NCBI RefSeq assembly: GCF_000189635.1
Contig: NW_002476212.1
Span: 682,001 to 746,000 of the forward strand
Origin: Tetrahymena thermophila SB210
Lineage: Eukaryota; Ciliophora; Oligohymenophorea; Hymenostomatida; Tetrahymenidae
DNA: 64,000 nucleotides
Reading direction: 5' to 3'
Part shown: positions 62,559-64,000 of the stretch, piece after piece
Layout: each line of letters starts with the position of its first letter
How positions within the stretch are numbered: the stretch's first letter is position 1
Notes under the pieces: model-generated
Seen by the model: the letters and a program-made list of their open reading frames with translations, nothing else
The model's database searches: none
Told to the model about the DNA's origin: nothing
Program-made: the position numbers and the translations under genes

Positions 62559-63935
62559 ATGGCTAGAAAGAAAAATCAAAAAGCTTAATAGAAACAAAAT
62601 AAGAAGACCTAAAAAAACATTAAGCAATTAGAATCTGAAGATGAAGAGGTTGATAGCTAAGCAGATGGTAAATCTGATAGTGGAGATAAAAAGAAGAAAG
62701 CAACTTAAAAATAAAAAGTAAACAGCAAAAAAAAATCAAATGATACTCTAAACCTTTCAAGTAGCAAAATTGAAATATTAAAAAAGAAAATAAAAAGGAC
62801 AATGTCTAATTTAAGTGAAAAAGCAAATAACGATGAAATGGAAGCTGAAAAAATAGATTCTACAATTCAAGATAACGTTATTACCTATGAATTAGATCCT
62901 TCTGAGAATGAAATCACTATAAAGATATAAAAGAGATCATATAAATTTAATACTACATCTTAATATGTGAAGGAAAATAACAGTTTAATTGATTTCATTG
63001 ATAAAATTGAAGAATATTTTGATTTAATGAAAAAAAAAGAATTAAGAAAAGTTCCTGAAGTCTAAAAGTTAACTAACCACTACTAGTTTACAGCTTTAGA
63101 ATACTATTTAATGAAAGCTTTTGATGAAATCGATGCAAAAGAAAAAAAAATAGACAATCCTCATTTAGAAGATGAAAAATGCTGCATCTGCTAATTTGAA
63201 TTATACGATGGCATTAAAGATTATAAACCAGATGATTTTAAAAATCAGCTTTCAAACGATTAAGATTCTGATGCAATAGGATTAATTGATTGTGATGGAC
63301 ACTATTTCCATAAAGAATGCTTAAAAATGATGATTTAATCTACTTATATTAAATGCCCTATTTGCTCTAAAATATATGGAGTTATGACTGGTAAATAAAT
63401 ACTTATTTTATAAAAAATAATTATGCAAGAAATTTATTAGTTTTATATGATAAAAATTAAAATTTATTTCAAAAGTATAAATATTTTTATGCTATTTTAA
63501 AAGGGGATTAACCAGATGGTGATATGACTATTGAAGTAACCAAAAGCAAATGTGAAGGATATAAATGTAATACTATAGTTATTAATTATAATATGCATGG
63601 TGGTAATATAAATGGTAAGTATGTTCCTTCTACTTGGAGAACAGCATATTTACCTGATAATGATGAAGGAAGAGAAGTTAGAGATCTGTTGAAAATTGCC
63701 TTTGATAGAAAGTTAATATTCACAATAGGCAGAAGTGTAACAACTGGACTTGATAATTAAATTGTTTGGAATGGTATTCATCATAAAACTAACACTCATG
63801 GAGGTAATTTATAATTCTTTGTCATTTAGAAATTAATAAATAACATAATTAAAAGGCGCTGCTTACTTTGGGTATCCAGATCCTACCTATTTTAATAGAG
63901 TTAAATAAGAATTAGCTTTAAAAGGAGTTAGATGA
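62559..63935 (+). CDS. Deltex-type RING-DTC E3 ubiquitin ligase, 403 aa
   Basis: Exons 62559-63390, 63504-63803 and 63856-63935 give 404 codons with matching phases. The N-terminal 90 residues are Lys/Gln/Ser-rich. A RING finger starts at Cys208/Cys209/Cys211 (CCICQFELYDG), continues LIDCDGHYFHKECLKMM and ends KCPICSKIYG near 265-274. Immediately after it comes the Deltex C-terminal (DTC) domain: GDQPDGDMTIEVTKSKCEGY, IVINYNMHGG, STWRTAYLPDNDEGREVRDL, LKIAFDRKLIFTIGRS, DNQIVWNGIHHKTNTHGG and YFGYPDPTYFNRVKQELALK. These match animal DTX proteins motif by motif (RTAYLPDN, AFDQKLIFTVG, IHHKT, YGYPDP). Deltex RING-DTC modules transfer ubiquitin and, in animals, can attach it to ADP-ribose. The WWE or other N-terminal domains of animal DTX1/2/4 are missing, as in DTX3/DTX3L. 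Confidence 0.94.
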
Positions 63936-64000
63936 TTTAAGAAATATACTCTACACTTATTTTGTATTAATGTGATAAAGAATTTCAGAATAAGAATGAA
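63936..64000. other. 3' flank of the Deltex-like gene
   Basis: Only 65 bases remain after the TGA; no further gene can be judged. Confidence 0.5.

Noticed and set aside
1..64000. Chromosome breakage sequence or internal telomere repeats
   Set aside because: I found no 15-bp breakage motif and no run of GGGGTT/AACCCC; the G run near 11310 is a single short stretch.
1..64000. CRISPR arrays, bacterial operons or insertion sequences
   Set aside because: No regularly spaced direct repeats, no transposase-like frame and no ribosome-binding-site spacing; the genes are spliced and eukaryotic.

Overview
This window reads as macronuclear DNA of a Tetrahymena-type ciliate, most likely Tetrahymena thermoph­ila or a close relative. 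The DNA is extremely AT-rich. Conserved proteins read correctly only if TAA and TAG mean glutamine and TGA is the sole stop. Introns are short, AT-rich and GT..AG. I found 20 protein-coding genes (two of them uncertain models), two intact-looking tRNA genes, one degenerate tRNA, a relic gene fragment and several simple repeats. Exon boundaries were derived by hand from homology, GT/AG sites and reading phase. Unless an entry says otherwise, the summed exons of each model are a multiple of three.

Left part (about 0.8-31 kb): dispersed, unrelated housekeeping and ciliary genes separated by long AT-rich gaps. In order these are IFT70/DYF-1 (-), a SIRT6/7-type sirtuin (-), a 5-TM protein with a PX domain (-), a YIPF5/Yip1-type Golgi membrane protein (+), a kynurenine/glutamine aminotransferase (+), a small orphan ORF (-) and a FAAH-type membrane amidase (-). 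The stretch from 19.5 to 28.3 kb is nearly gene-free.

Middle (31.8-55 kb): peptidyl-tRNA hydrolase (-) is followed by a three-copy tandem repeat of about 1-1.3 kb, each copy carrying a tRNA-like gene. Next comes a locally expanded cluster of two unrelated multi-pass membrane protein families. Family A has three plus-strand genes with a shared QNQGIF motif and a shared intron position. Family B has three minus-strand genes, each with a tiny first exon encoding the first membrane segment. Interleaved with them are a divergent importin-alpha-like ARM protein (+) and a MAPEG/MGST3-like enzyme (-). A relic of a family A exon lies inside the tRNA repeat.

Right part (55.6-64 kb): a long gene of unknown function (-) with an N-terminal helical region, a Gln-rich middle and a GNAT-like C-terminal segment; a small uncertain gene (-); a DnaJ protein with a C-terminal membrane segment (-); and a Deltex-type RING-DTC E3 ubiquitin ligase (+).

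The genes do not form operons or one pathway. The most unusual content is the interleaved A/B membrane-protein cluster and the tRNA repeats with changing anticodons. No function is known to me for families A and B, and I give none.
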